Shown here: in pieces, positions 8,913-16,075 of the stretch
Numbering within the stretch: position 1 is the first letter of the stretch
Layout: every line of letters begins with the position of its first letter
Made by a program: the position numbers and the translations under genes
Source: Desulfamplus sp964425195
GTDB lineage: Bacteria; Desulfobacterota; Desulfobacteria; Desulfobacterales; Desulfobacteraceae
Direction: 5' to 3'
Length of the DNA stretch: 64,000 bases
Assembly: GCA_964425195.1 (NCBI GenBank)
Contig: CAYRLG010000006.1
Coordinates: 1 to 64,000, forward strand
Notes under the pieces: generated by a model
What the model was told of the DNA's origin: nothing
The model's input: only the letters and a program-made list of their open reading frames with translations
The model's database searches: none

Positions 8913-11090
8913 ATGTTGGAGAATAAAGTGCCTCAATATTATTCGGATGTTGAAAAATGTGTTGATGATCTCATTGCAAAAGTGGGAAAAAAAATTGTAC
9001 TTGCTGCACCCTTAGCCCTTGCAAAGCCTAATCATCTGCTCAATGCACTATACAGGAGAACTAAGGTCGATCCAACTCTCCATTTTACCTTAATTACAGC
9101 GGTTTCTTTGGAAAAACCAACATGGTCAAGCGAACTTGAAAAAAGATTTATGAAGCCATTAGTAGAACGCATTTGGGAAGACTTTCCCGATCTTGACTAT
9201 GTTATTGATATGAGAAAAAATCAGATACCACCTAACTTTATCCTTATGGAATTTTTTAACAAAGCTGCTGGGTGGATTGCCAACCATCACGCCTCTCAAC
9301 ACTATCTTGGTTCAAATTACACTCATGCTGTAAGAGATGCTATTATAAATAATTGCAATGTGTTAGCTCAACTTGTTGCAACAAAAGAGGTTGATGGTGA
9401 AATCTGTTTTAGCATGGGTTCTAATCCTGATACCCATCTTGATGGTGGACGCGTTCTTAAAGAGATGAGAGCAAAAGGCAAAAAAGTTGCATTTATCGCC
9501 CAGATTCATAGGGATATGCCATTTATGTATGGTCATGCTGTAGTGAAACCTGATTTTTACGATATGGTTATTGACAACCCTGAGTACCATTTTAAACTCT
9601 TTGGTGCACCTAAGGAGCCTGTAAATACGGTTGACTGGATGATTGGAATGAATGCAAGTACGCTTGTAAAAGATGGGGGTACAATTCAGGTTGGGATAGG
9701 CTCTCTTGGTGATGCTATTGTTGCTGGTATTGAGATGAGGCATAAACAGAATGACATATACAAAAATTTCATAAATAGTTCTGGTATTAATAACAAATTT
9801 AAGGACTTGATTCATTCTGTTGGAGGAACAGACCCATTTGAGAAGGGGCTTTTAGGCTCATCTGAAATGCTTGTTGACAGCCTTATTGAGCTATTTAAAG
9901 GTGATATTATAAAAAGGAAGGTTTATGAAGATGTAAGGCTTCAAAGAGTAATCAATGATAACGAATTTAACGAAAATCAGGTAGAAGAGATATTTAGAGA
10001 AATTGTAAAACAAAGAGTTGTTCATACACGAATAAAGAGGAGTGAATTTGATTTTTTCCAAAAGTTTGGGATTTTTAAACCAGAGCTTACCTATGATAAT
10101 GGTTATGCCCTTCTAAACGGTAATTCATACTCGCTCGATATGTCTAAAACTGAAAATATTGATACCATTGCCTCAATGTGTCTTGGTTCTACCCTTAAAA
10201 ATGGTGTTGCACTATATGCAAGTTTTTTTATAGGTCCGCATAGCTTCTACCAAGATTTACGTGATATGGAGGATGCTCGTCTAAAGCTCATTGATATGAG
10301 AAGTGTTGACTATGTAAACCATCTATATGGCAATGAAGAGATTAAAAGATTACAGAGAAAGCATGGTAGGTTTATCAACGCTGGCTTAATGGCAACATTA
10401 AGTGGAGCAATTGTGGCAGACGGACTTGAAGATAACAAAATTATAAGTGGTCCTGGAGGACAATATAATTTTGTCTCTATGGCTCATGAGTTAGATGATG
10501 GTCGGGCAATTACCATGATCAGAAGTTATAGAGGAGATGGACAGAAGGCTGTTTCCAATATTGTCTGGCAGTATGGACATACAACTATACCAAGGCACTT
10601 ACGAGATATAGTTGTAACAGAGTATGGAATTGCTGATATAAGAGGAAGAGAAGATAGTGAGGTGATGAAGCGACTTATCTGTATTGCAGACTCAAGATTT
10701 CAAGAGGAGCTTCTTTACAAGGCTAAAAAAGCTGGAAAAATAGAGGCGGATTGGTTGATTCCACAGCAATTTAGAGACAATCTACCAGAGATTCTTGAGG
10801 CTAAACTTAGCCCCTACCGTTCTCAAGGCTATTTTGCAGCTTTTCCGTTTGGAACAGCCCTTACTAAAGAGGAGATTACACTTGGTAAGGCTTTAAGAGG
10901 ATTTAAAGAGCTTGCCGCCCAAAACAAATTTGCCATAATGCCCGGGCTTATCAGCAAAAGTATTGGGGGCGTTCCTGAAAAGGCAATGCCATATCTTGAA
11001 AGAATGGACCTTGCCAATCCAAAAACTGTGCAAGAGCGTATGATGCAAAAAATGGTTATTTTTGCATTAAGTTCATCTGGACAGATTTAA
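8913..11090 (+). CDS. Acetyl-CoA hydrolase/transferase family protein (long form)
   Basis: 725 aa; ATG at 8913 with an AAGGGGG site upstream. The C-terminal half contains the acetyl-CoA hydrolase/transferase signature: ISGPGGQYNFVSMAHELDDG near residue 510, and NIVWQYGHTTIPRHLRDIVV followed by TEYGIADIRG near residues 548-577. In this family a glutamate forms a glutamyl-CoA thioester during CoA transfer. The protein is considerably longer than the 430-550 aa CoA transferases such as Cat1, with an extended N-terminal region and a large middle segment (about residues 320-400) that I cannot assign. Likely role: hydrolysis or CoA exchange of short acyl-CoAs. The short gap (56 bp) to the crotonase gene supports a shared pathway. 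The exact substrate is unknown. Confidence 0.85.
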   Translation: MLENKVPQYYSDVEKCVDDLIAKVGKKIVLAAPLALAKPNHLLNALYRRTKVDPTLHFTLITAVSLEKPTWSSELEKRFMKPLVERIWEDFPDLDYVIDMRKNQIPPNFILMEFFNKAAGWIANHHASQHYLGSNYTHAVRDAIINNCNVLAQLVATKEVDGEICFSMGSNPDTHLDGGRVLKEMRAKGKKVAFIAQIHRDMPFMYGHAVVKPDFYDMVIDNPEYHFKLFGAPKEPVNTVDWMIGMNASTLVKDGGTIQVGIGSLGDAIVAGIEMRHKQNDIYKNFINSSGINNKFKDLIHSVGGTDPFEKGLLGSSEMLVDSLIELFKGDIIKRKVYEDVRLQRVINDNEFNENQVEEIFREIVKQRVVHTRIKRSEFDFFQKFGIFKPELTYDNGYALLNGNSYSLDMSKTENIDTIASMCLGSTLKNGVALYASFFIGPHSFYQDLRDMEDARLKLIDMRSVDYVNHLYGNEEIKRLQRKHGRFINAGLMATLSGAIVADGLEDNKIISGPGGQYNFVSMAHELDDGRAITMIRSYRGDGQKAVSNIVWQYGHTTIPRHLRDIVVTEYGIADIRGREDSEVMKRLICIADSRFQEELLYKAKKAGKIEADWLIPQQFRDNLPEILEAKLSPYRSQGYFAAFPFGTALTKEEITLGKALRGFKELAAQNKFAIMPGLISKSIGGVPEKAMPYLERMDLANPKTVQERMMQKMVIFALSSSGQI

Positions 11091-11119
11091 AAACTCACAC
11101 CAATATAGAGTATTGACTT

Positions 11120-11145
11120 TAGAGACGCATATCAGTGCGTCTCTA
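11120..11145. terminator. Perfect 10-bp hairpin (terminator or REP-like palindrome)
   Basis: TAGAGACGCA (11120-11129), a six-base loop, and TGCGTCTCTA (11136-11145). It lies between two convergent genes and is followed by a T-rich tract (GCTTTTTAATCTTTT). It can serve as a terminator for the upstream plus gene. Its sequence also resembles dispersed GTAGAGACGCA-type palindromes known from several bacteria, so it may instead be a repeat element. Confidence 0.65.
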
Positions 11146-11207
11146 CTGCTTTTTAATCTTTTGTTCTCTTGAGCCTTTTTATACAAAAAAAATAGTAAAG
11201 ATAAGGG

Positions 11208-11558
11208 CTAAAAAGTGGCACTATAAATAAAATTTGTATTAAATTCACCATCTGCTAACATTTTTAACGCCTCTGCAACTCTGACCCAATCTTCTACTTT
11301 GTATTTTACCCCTGGTATCTTTGCAAAAGCATGAGCACGCCTCTCTAAATACTCCTCTATAATATTTTCATCAGCATCATCATATTCAAATATGGAAAAG
11401 GCTTTATACTCTGTCTCTCCTTGAGTAACTCCCTCTATGGAAACATAAGTGTCAAGAATTTTAACTTTTCCTTCTGGTAAAACAGGAAGCGATGAATAGC
11501 ACTGTGCAACTAAGTCAGCCGCTTCAGGTGTACAAGTTACAGTACCTATTTTTATCAT
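11208..11558 (-). CDS. Hypothetical protein, 116 aa
   Basis: I do not recognise the family. The protein is soluble with no signal peptide or membrane segment, acidic in the middle (FEYDDADENIIEEYLERR), with an alternating strand-helix pattern consistent with a small alpha/beta (ferredoxin-like) fold. AAGGAAAGATAATT precedes the ATG and supports translation. It lies 110 bp downstream of lysA on the same strand, so it may be the last gene of the lrp-lysA unit. Function not proposed. Confidence 0.6.
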   Translation of the reverse strand: MIKIGTVTCTPEAADLVAQCYSSLPVLPEGKVKILDTYVSIEGVTQGETEYKAFSIFEYDDADENIIEEYLERRAHAFAKIPGVKYKVEDWVRVAEALKMLADGEFNTNFIYSATF

Positions 11559-11667
11559 AATTATCTTTCCTTAAAACTTAGATGTAGCGGTTAAGCGTTA
11601 AAAATAGCCTTTTGAAAAGTATATTAACTTTTTAAACAAGAATAATTTTGATTTACAAATCTCACTT

Positions 11668-12924
11668 TTAAATACAAACATCCTTCTGAAAATCAAGAGT
11701 TGCAAAGTAGTCTTCAACCGTCTCTGCCCTACGGATAAGCTCAATAGTTCCATCAGTTTTTAAAAGAAGCTCTTTAGGACGAAGGTTGGCATTGTAATTA
11801 AACCCCATGGCATGACCGTGGGCGCCAGTATCATGTATAATCAAAATATCGCCTTCGGCTGTGACGGGCAGGGTACGCTGTACTGCAAATTTGTCGTTAT
11901 TTTCGCATAAAGAACCAACTACGTCAACTGTTTCGTAATCTGAACAAGACTCTTTATCATGAATATGAATATGATGATATGCGTCATACATACCCGGACG
12001 CATAAGAGATGACATTGAGGCATCAACTCCTACATATTTGCGATATATATCCTTATGATTAATAACAGTAGTAACTAAAACGCCATGAGGACCTGTCATA
12101 TATCTACCACTTTCCATAAACAGCTTTGGTTCCCAGCCATTTTTATCTTTAAACTGTTTGAGCAGCTCGGTTGTGTTTTTACCAAGTTCATCTATATTAA
12201 TAGGTGATTGCTCAGGTCTGTATGGTATTCCAAATCCCCCCCCAATATTTATGAATTCAAATTGTATATTGAGCATATTAGCAATATTTTCTACCATTAA
12301 TAGAAGCATATTTGTTGTCTCAACCATATATTCATAATTGAGTTCATTTGATGCAAGCATTGTGTGCATACCAAATCTTTTTGCCCCACGTTTAATAGCT
12401 AAACGATAGGCATCTAAGATTGCCTCATGGCTTACACCATATTTGGCTTCTACAGGATTTCCAATAATTTTATTTCCCGATCTTCTCTGTCCCGGATTAT
12501 ACCTAAAACAGATAAGTTCTGGCATAACAGGAACTTTAGCCACTAATGAGATATCATCTAAATTAAGAATAGAGCCACCATCTGAAGATGCAGTCTCAAA
12601 CTGCTCAATACTTGTGTTGTTTGAGGTGAACATTATATCTTCCCCATAGCTACCAATTTTTCTGGCAAGCAAAATCTCAGGGGAAGAGCTGCAATCAAAA
12701 CCAAATCCCTGAGACTGCATAATCTTCATAATATATGGATTAGGAAGGGCTTTAACAGCAAAAAACTCTTTAAATCCATCTCTGCCTGAAAACGCTTTTT
12801 TAAGATGCTCTGAGGTATCTATAATTCCTCTTTCGTCATAAATATGAAAAGGTGTCCCAAAATGTTTAACGGCTTTTTTAACTACATTTGACAATCTTGT
12901 TTTAAATCCATCTGACATTGGCAT
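11668..12924 (-). CDS. lysA: Diaminopimelate decarboxylase family PLP enzyme
   Basis: 418 aa fold-type III (alanine-racemase-like) decarboxylase. FFAVKALPNPYIMKIM near residues 50-65 holds the PLP lysine. INIGGGFGIPY near residue 232 is the glycine loop that binds PLP phosphate. VVGSLCENND near residue 333 holds the cysteine region (the usual DAPDC motif is CESxD; here CENND). DTGAHGHAMGFNYN near residue 368 replaces the common GAYG. It decarboxylates meso-diaminopimelate to lysine in the standard pathway. The motif differences leave open another diamino acid substrate. AGGAG lies 10 nt upstream of the ATG. It sits 49 bp downstream of an Lrp/AsnC gene on the same strand, suggesting amino-acid-responsive control. 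Confidence 0.85.
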   Translation of the reverse strand: MPMSDGFKTRLSNVVKKAVKHFGTPFHIYDERGIIDTSEHLKKAFSGRDGFKEFFAVKALPNPYIMKIMQSQGFGFDCSSSPEILLARKIGSYGEDIMFTSNNTSIEQFETASSDGGSILNLDDISLVAKVPVMPELICFRYNPGQRRSGNKIIGNPVEAKYGVSHEAILDAYRLAIKRGAKRFGMHTMLASNELNYEYMVETTNMLLLMVENIANMLNIQFEFINIGGGFGIPYRPEQSPINIDELGKNTTELLKQFKDKNGWEPKLFMESGRYMTGPHGVLVTTVINHKDIYRKYVGVDASMSSLMRPGMYDAYHHIHIHDKESCSDYETVDVVGSLCENNDKFAVQRTLPVTAEGDILIIHDTGAHGHAMGFNYNANLRPKELLLKTDGTIELIRRAETVEDYFATLDFQKDVCI

Positions 12925-12973
12925 ATCTCTATATCTCCTGCTATTACTATACTTTGTTGTCTATATTTAAGCT

Positions 12974-13438
12974 TTATTCATTTAATGTATCTGGCAAAGG
13001 GAACTGTGCACTCTCTTTGTAAGTTGATAAAACAATAAGGCTTTTTGTAGATTTTACTCCTTCAACTAAAGCTATCTTCTCACTGATAAACTTCTGCAAC
13101 TCATCACTATTAGCTATCCTAACTTTTGCTAAAAGACAATCATCACCCGCGATATAGTGTAGCTCCTGAATCTCTTCATGTTGGCACAAACTTTGGATAA
13201 TTTTTTGTATCTGTGTCGATAAGGATACTCGTATCTTTATGAAAGTAATCATTGATTGATTAAACCATTCGGGGTTTAATCGCACCTCATAACCTGATAT
13301 TATGCCTTTAGATTCAAGTTTTTTTATTCTTTCAAGGACTGCCGATGGAGCCATACCAATATTGCGGGCAATATCAACATTTGGGATCCTTGCTTTTTCT
13401 TGCAATATCTTTAATATTTTGAAATCAATTTCATCCAT
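12974..13438 (-). CDS. Lrp/AsnC family transcriptional regulator
   Basis: 154 aa with the classic layout: N-terminal helix-turn-helix (MDEIDFKILKILQEKARI, then IARNIGMAPSAVLERIKKLE, residues 1-45) and a C-terminal RAM ligand-binding domain. GIISGYEVRLNPE links the two, and HYIAGDDCLLAKV lies near residue 95. Such proteins form octamers or dimers and bind amino acids. Position directly upstream of lysA suggests control of lysine or related metabolism. A large palindrome 90-130 bp upstream of the start may be its own operator. The ribosome-binding site before the ATG is weak. Confidence 0.9.
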   Translation of the reverse strand: MDEIDFKILKILQEKARIPNVDIARNIGMAPSAVLERIKKLESKGIISGYEVRLNPEWFNQSMITFIKIRVSLSTQIQKIIQSLCQHEEIQELHYIAGDDCLLAKVRIANSDELQKFISEKIALVEGVKSTKSLIVLSTYKESAQFPLPDTLNE

Positions 13439-13525
13439 AATCTATATTTGCTTAAAATCTATATCTCTTATTCCGATGACTCTTTCCATTCTTATGGAAC
13501 AAGAATACTATTTGTTTTGATGCTA

Positions 13526-13570
13526 ATTGTCAAGAATATAATTCTTTAATATTAAAGAATATATGACAAT
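13526..13570. promoter_or_regulatory. Nested palindrome upstream of the Lrp/AsnC gene (candidate operator)
   Basis: The inner element, 13541-13560, is a perfect 20-bp palindrome (ATTCTTTAATATTAAAGAAT). It is flanked by inverted ATTGTCA (13526-13532) and TGACAAT (13564-13570). It lies 90-130 bp upstream of the regulator start, where Lrp-type autoregulation sites are often found. The operator role is inference. Confidence 0.45.
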
Positions 13571-13698
13571 AATTCATATATATTTAATATATAGTTTATT
13601 ATAGAGATATAAAGTAGCAATGAGATAGCAGCTATTAAGTAACGTGATTTTTTTTAAGAGGAGCGGTTGGAAGTTTTCTTTAAGATTTAGGGTAAATG

Positions 13699-14256
13699 TC
13701 AATTTGATAAACCTGAAATATTAAATAAAAGGTATCCATTGCTGTAATCAGTACCACCTATTGTAACACTGCTACCGTTTTTAAGAAGAATTTGAGTAGT
13801 AAATACCTGTGAACTATGTTTAAAAATTCTTATGGTAAACTTAATTCTGTCTCCATTAACTCCTCCAAAGACTATTTCAAGAGTTCTATTGTCCGGAAGG
13901 GGTACTGTTCCTGTTCTGTTATTGGCAATTGTGATTGTATGAGAATCAAGCAACTGATAGGAGGTGTATTTAAAAACTGACTGAAGCTGTTTAGCCAAAT
14001 CCCTTAATCCAGAATCTATATAAGATGGATCCGATGTTGCATGAATAACTCTTATATTGATTGTTATAGTTTCCGCAGCGTCTAAATTATTAGGGCTTAA
14101 CATAAAAATAGAAGATAAAGATATAATAAGTATAAGAAACTTTAATTCGATATTTGCCAAAGTTTTATTATAAATTGGGAATTTATGAAAGATGTTAGCT
14201 CTATTGAAGATTATTTTTATTGCATTAAACATTCTGATTTTATTATAAATTTGCAA
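13699..14256 (-). CDS. Uncharacterised exported protein of the ECF sigma operon
   Basis: 185 aa, unknown family. The start is probably the TTG at 14256, since AAGAGG lies five bases upstream and it sits next to the TGA of the preceding gene; an ATG at 14232 is the alternative but has no ribosome site. A long basic N-region (about 38 residues) precedes the hydrophobic stretch FLILIISLSSIFML, so it is either a late signal peptide or an anchor. The mature part is predicted mostly beta and contains LRDLAKQLQSVFKYTSYQLL near residues 84-103. It is the last gene of a sigma / membrane protein / exported protein set, so an envelope-stress or secretion role is possible but unproven. Confidence 0.65.
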   Translation of the reverse strand: MQIYNKIRMFNAIKIIFNRANIFHKFPIYNKTLANIELKFLILIISLSSIFMLSPNNLDAAETITINIRVIHATSDPSYIDSGLRDLAKQLQSVFKYTSYQLLDSHTITIANNRTGTVPLPDNRTLEIVFGGVNGDRIKFTIRIFKHSSQVFTTQILLKNGSSVTIGGTDYSNGYLLFNISGLSN

Positions 14257-14257
14257 A

Positions 14258-14797
14258 TCACACCTCTTTATACCATATTATTGTCATTTTTCTATCTTCG
14301 CTTTCAAGAATCATAATAGATGAGACATCACCATTAATCGAAGTTATTATTGTGTCTGGAGATTCTGCTTCTTTATCAGTTGTTAGTTTCTCTCCATCTG
14401 CTGATAAAGATGCAACTTGTTGTAAAGATGAAATCTTTTTGGGAATTAGCTCATAAGAAGCTACCTGAAAATAGATTAAACTACAAACAATTATAGCAGT
14501 ACAAACAATTAGTGGAGCATAACTTTTTTTGATTTGCGTTAGCAAAGTATTACTAAATAAATTAAATATATTATCCAAGAAGTTGCCTTTAGTCAGATTA
14601 TTTTCAGACAGTCTGATCTCTTTATTTTTAATTTGCTCTAACTTTATTCGCTCTAATATAGAGCCTTTTAAAACAGAAAAATCCACAGTAGTAGATATTA
14701 CGGTATTAATATGTGATTCGAAAACCTTCTGAGCATACTCATAGTAATTTTCTCTGTTTTTATAATTGCATAGATTGGGTAATAAATTTTTTTGCAT
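14258..14797 (-). CDS. Single-pass membrane protein, putative anti-sigma factor
   Basis: 179 aa. A cytoplasmic N-terminal half of about 90 residues is followed by one membrane helix (LIVCTAIIVCSLIYFQVASY, residues 96-115) and a periplasmic tail of about 60 residues. It overlaps the 3' end of the ECF sigma gene by 38 bp in another frame, so the two are translationally coupled. This topology and position are those of anti-sigma factors, but the ZAS zinc motif (HxxxCxxC) is absent, so the call rests on context. AAGG lies 7 nt before the ATG. Confidence 0.65.
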   Translation of the reverse strand: MQKNLLPNLCNYKNRENYYEYAQKVFESHINTVISTTVDFSVLKGSILERIKLEQIKNKEIRLSENNLTKGNFLDNIFNLFSNTLLTQIKKSYAPLIVCTAIIVCSLIYFQVASYELIPKKISSLQQVASLSADGEKLTTDKEAESPDTIITSINGDVSSIMILESEDRKMTIIWYKEV

Positions 14798-15362
14798 AGT
14801 GAAGCCTTGATTTTACGGTTCCAATATTGAGATTAAGTGTGTCGGCTATATCTTGATAGGACATCTTCTCAAACGCTTGTAGAACAAAAACCGTCCTTAT
14901 CTTTTCAGGTAATTGTCCTATTTTATCCATTATTATCTTTTCTGATTCATACTCCATATATTGAGATTCAGGAGTATCAACAACAAGATCGGTATTTAGA
15001 GTATCACCATAATTTGAATTATATGAGTTATAGAAATCTTTACTTAATACACTTAAGTTCTCTTCAAAAGAGTGATGACTCCACTTAAACCGTCTTAGCC
15101 ATCTCCTTTTCCAGTTTAGGCATAAATTTACCGTAATTTTTCTCATCCATGTAAAAAGCCCTGAATCTTCACGGAAATCTCCAATGTTTTGATAAACGCT
15201 GACAAATACATCCTGCACAATTTCAAGGCTCTCCTCACTATCAAGAGTTATACCAAAGGCAATGGCAAAAAGTTTTTTTTGATATCTATCTACAAGAGTC
15301 TCAAATGCTTTGCCATTGCCCTGCCTTAAACCACGTATTAGCTCTTTTTCATCAAGTTTCAT
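14760..15362 (-). CDS. ECF RNA polymerase sigma factor (RpoE-like)
   Basis: 200 aa. Region 2 is seen in FETLVDRYQKKLFAIAFGI followed by IVQDVFVSVYQNIGDF (residues 19-60). Region 4 is seen in LPEKIRTVFVLQAFEKMSY and DIADTLNLNIGTVKSRLHYA (residues 151-190), with the helix-turn-helix recognition helix at the end. The unconserved linker is rich in Asn, Tyr and Ser. It heads a three-gene operon with a putative anti-sigma membrane protein and an exported protein, so it is probably released by an envelope signal. No convincing Shine-Dalgarno sequence precedes the ATG. Confidence 0.93.
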   Translation of the reverse strand: MKLDEKELIRGLRQGNGKAFETLVDRYQKKLFAIAFGITLDSEESLEIVQDVFVSVYQNIGDFREDSGLFTWMRKITVNLCLNWKRRWLRRFKWSHHSFEENLSVLSKDFYNSYNSNYGDTLNTDLVVDTPESQYMEYESEKIIMDKIGQLPEKIRTVFVLQAFEKMSYQDIADTLNLNIGTVKSRLHYAKKFITQSMQL

Positions 15363-15440
15363 GGGCTATATGTGTATAATTGCACAATCTTTTAATCTTT
15401 GATTTAAGACTTCACAATAAGTTTAGATTGTAAAAAAGGA

Positions 15441-15908
15441 TCAGTTACGTACCCAAACTCTTTTGGTCTCCCAATAGCCCTCTCTTACAAGAATGCGATC
15501 ATAGCCTCCGGGAATCCAGTGACCTCTTCGGCTATAGTGTCCGGGATACCATTTTTGGCGATAAACTGGGGGAACCCAAACCTTCTCAAAACTCCAGTAT
15601 CCTCTCTCTCTTCTATCATGCCTGTTATATCTATCGTATCTATCATGTCTGTCATGCCTATCGTATCTATCGTATCTATCATAACTATCTCTTCTTTCAT
15701 AAACTGGGGATGGATTATAGTGTTTAGATTGATTATTGATCTCTGTTATAATAGCAGCTCCAAGAATTGTAGCTGCTGTGCCAATAATAATACCCTCTAC
15801 AATACCACTACCTCTGTGTACCCTATGCCTTGGTCCGGCATAACCAGAATCTATTACTGTTATTAATCCAAAAATAGTTATAAAAATTAATGCTATAACT
15901 CTTTTCAT
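15441..15908 (-). CDS. Exported protein with glycine-zipper-like segment and RYD repeats
   Basis: 155 aa. It has a signal peptide (residues 1-24, ending GYA), a short glycine-rich hydrophobic segment (GIVEGIIIGTAATILGAAII, residues 35-54), a low-complexity tract of DRY/DRH repeats (residues 75-99), then an aromatic-rich C-terminus with paired KVWVPPVY and KRVWVRN strands. Short envelope proteins of this layout are common in Desulfobacterota, usually without known function. AGGAG precedes the ATG. It lies 78 bp beyond the start side of the ECF sigma gene on the same strand and could be a target or member of that regulon; this is inference. Confidence 0.75.
   Translation of the reverse strand: MKRVIALIFITIFGLITVIDSGYAGPRHRVHRGSGIVEGIIIGTAATILGAAIITEINNQSKHYNPSPVYERRDSYDRYDRYDRHDRHDRYDRYNRHDRRERGYWSFEKVWVPPVYRQKWYPGHYSRRGHWIPGGYDRILVREGYWETKRVWVRN
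15612..15686. repeat. 9-bp tandem repeat encoding (D-R-Y/H) units
   Basis: About eight degenerate copies of a 9-bp unit (plus-strand form TATCGTATC / TATCATGTC) inside the exported-protein gene. This type of repeat is prone to slippage, and unit number may vary between strains. Confidence 0.8.
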
Positions 15909-16075
15909 TGTTGCGTCTCCTTATCTTAAATTATTTGAACTTTTACCCTATTTTGAGAAACTTTATATTTCTGAATAATATTGACACCAAAATAGTCGAT
16001 TTGTTCAAAGTTTATTTAAAAAAGATAAGAATTAAACTACAGTAGTTGAAAAAATCAACATTTATAATATGTTAT

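Noticed and set aside
9363..9815. 150-codon minus-strand ORF inside the acetyl-CoA hydrolase/transferase gene
   Set aside because: Antisense shadow of a conserved coding region; Cys/Asn/Ile-rich nonsense-like composition.
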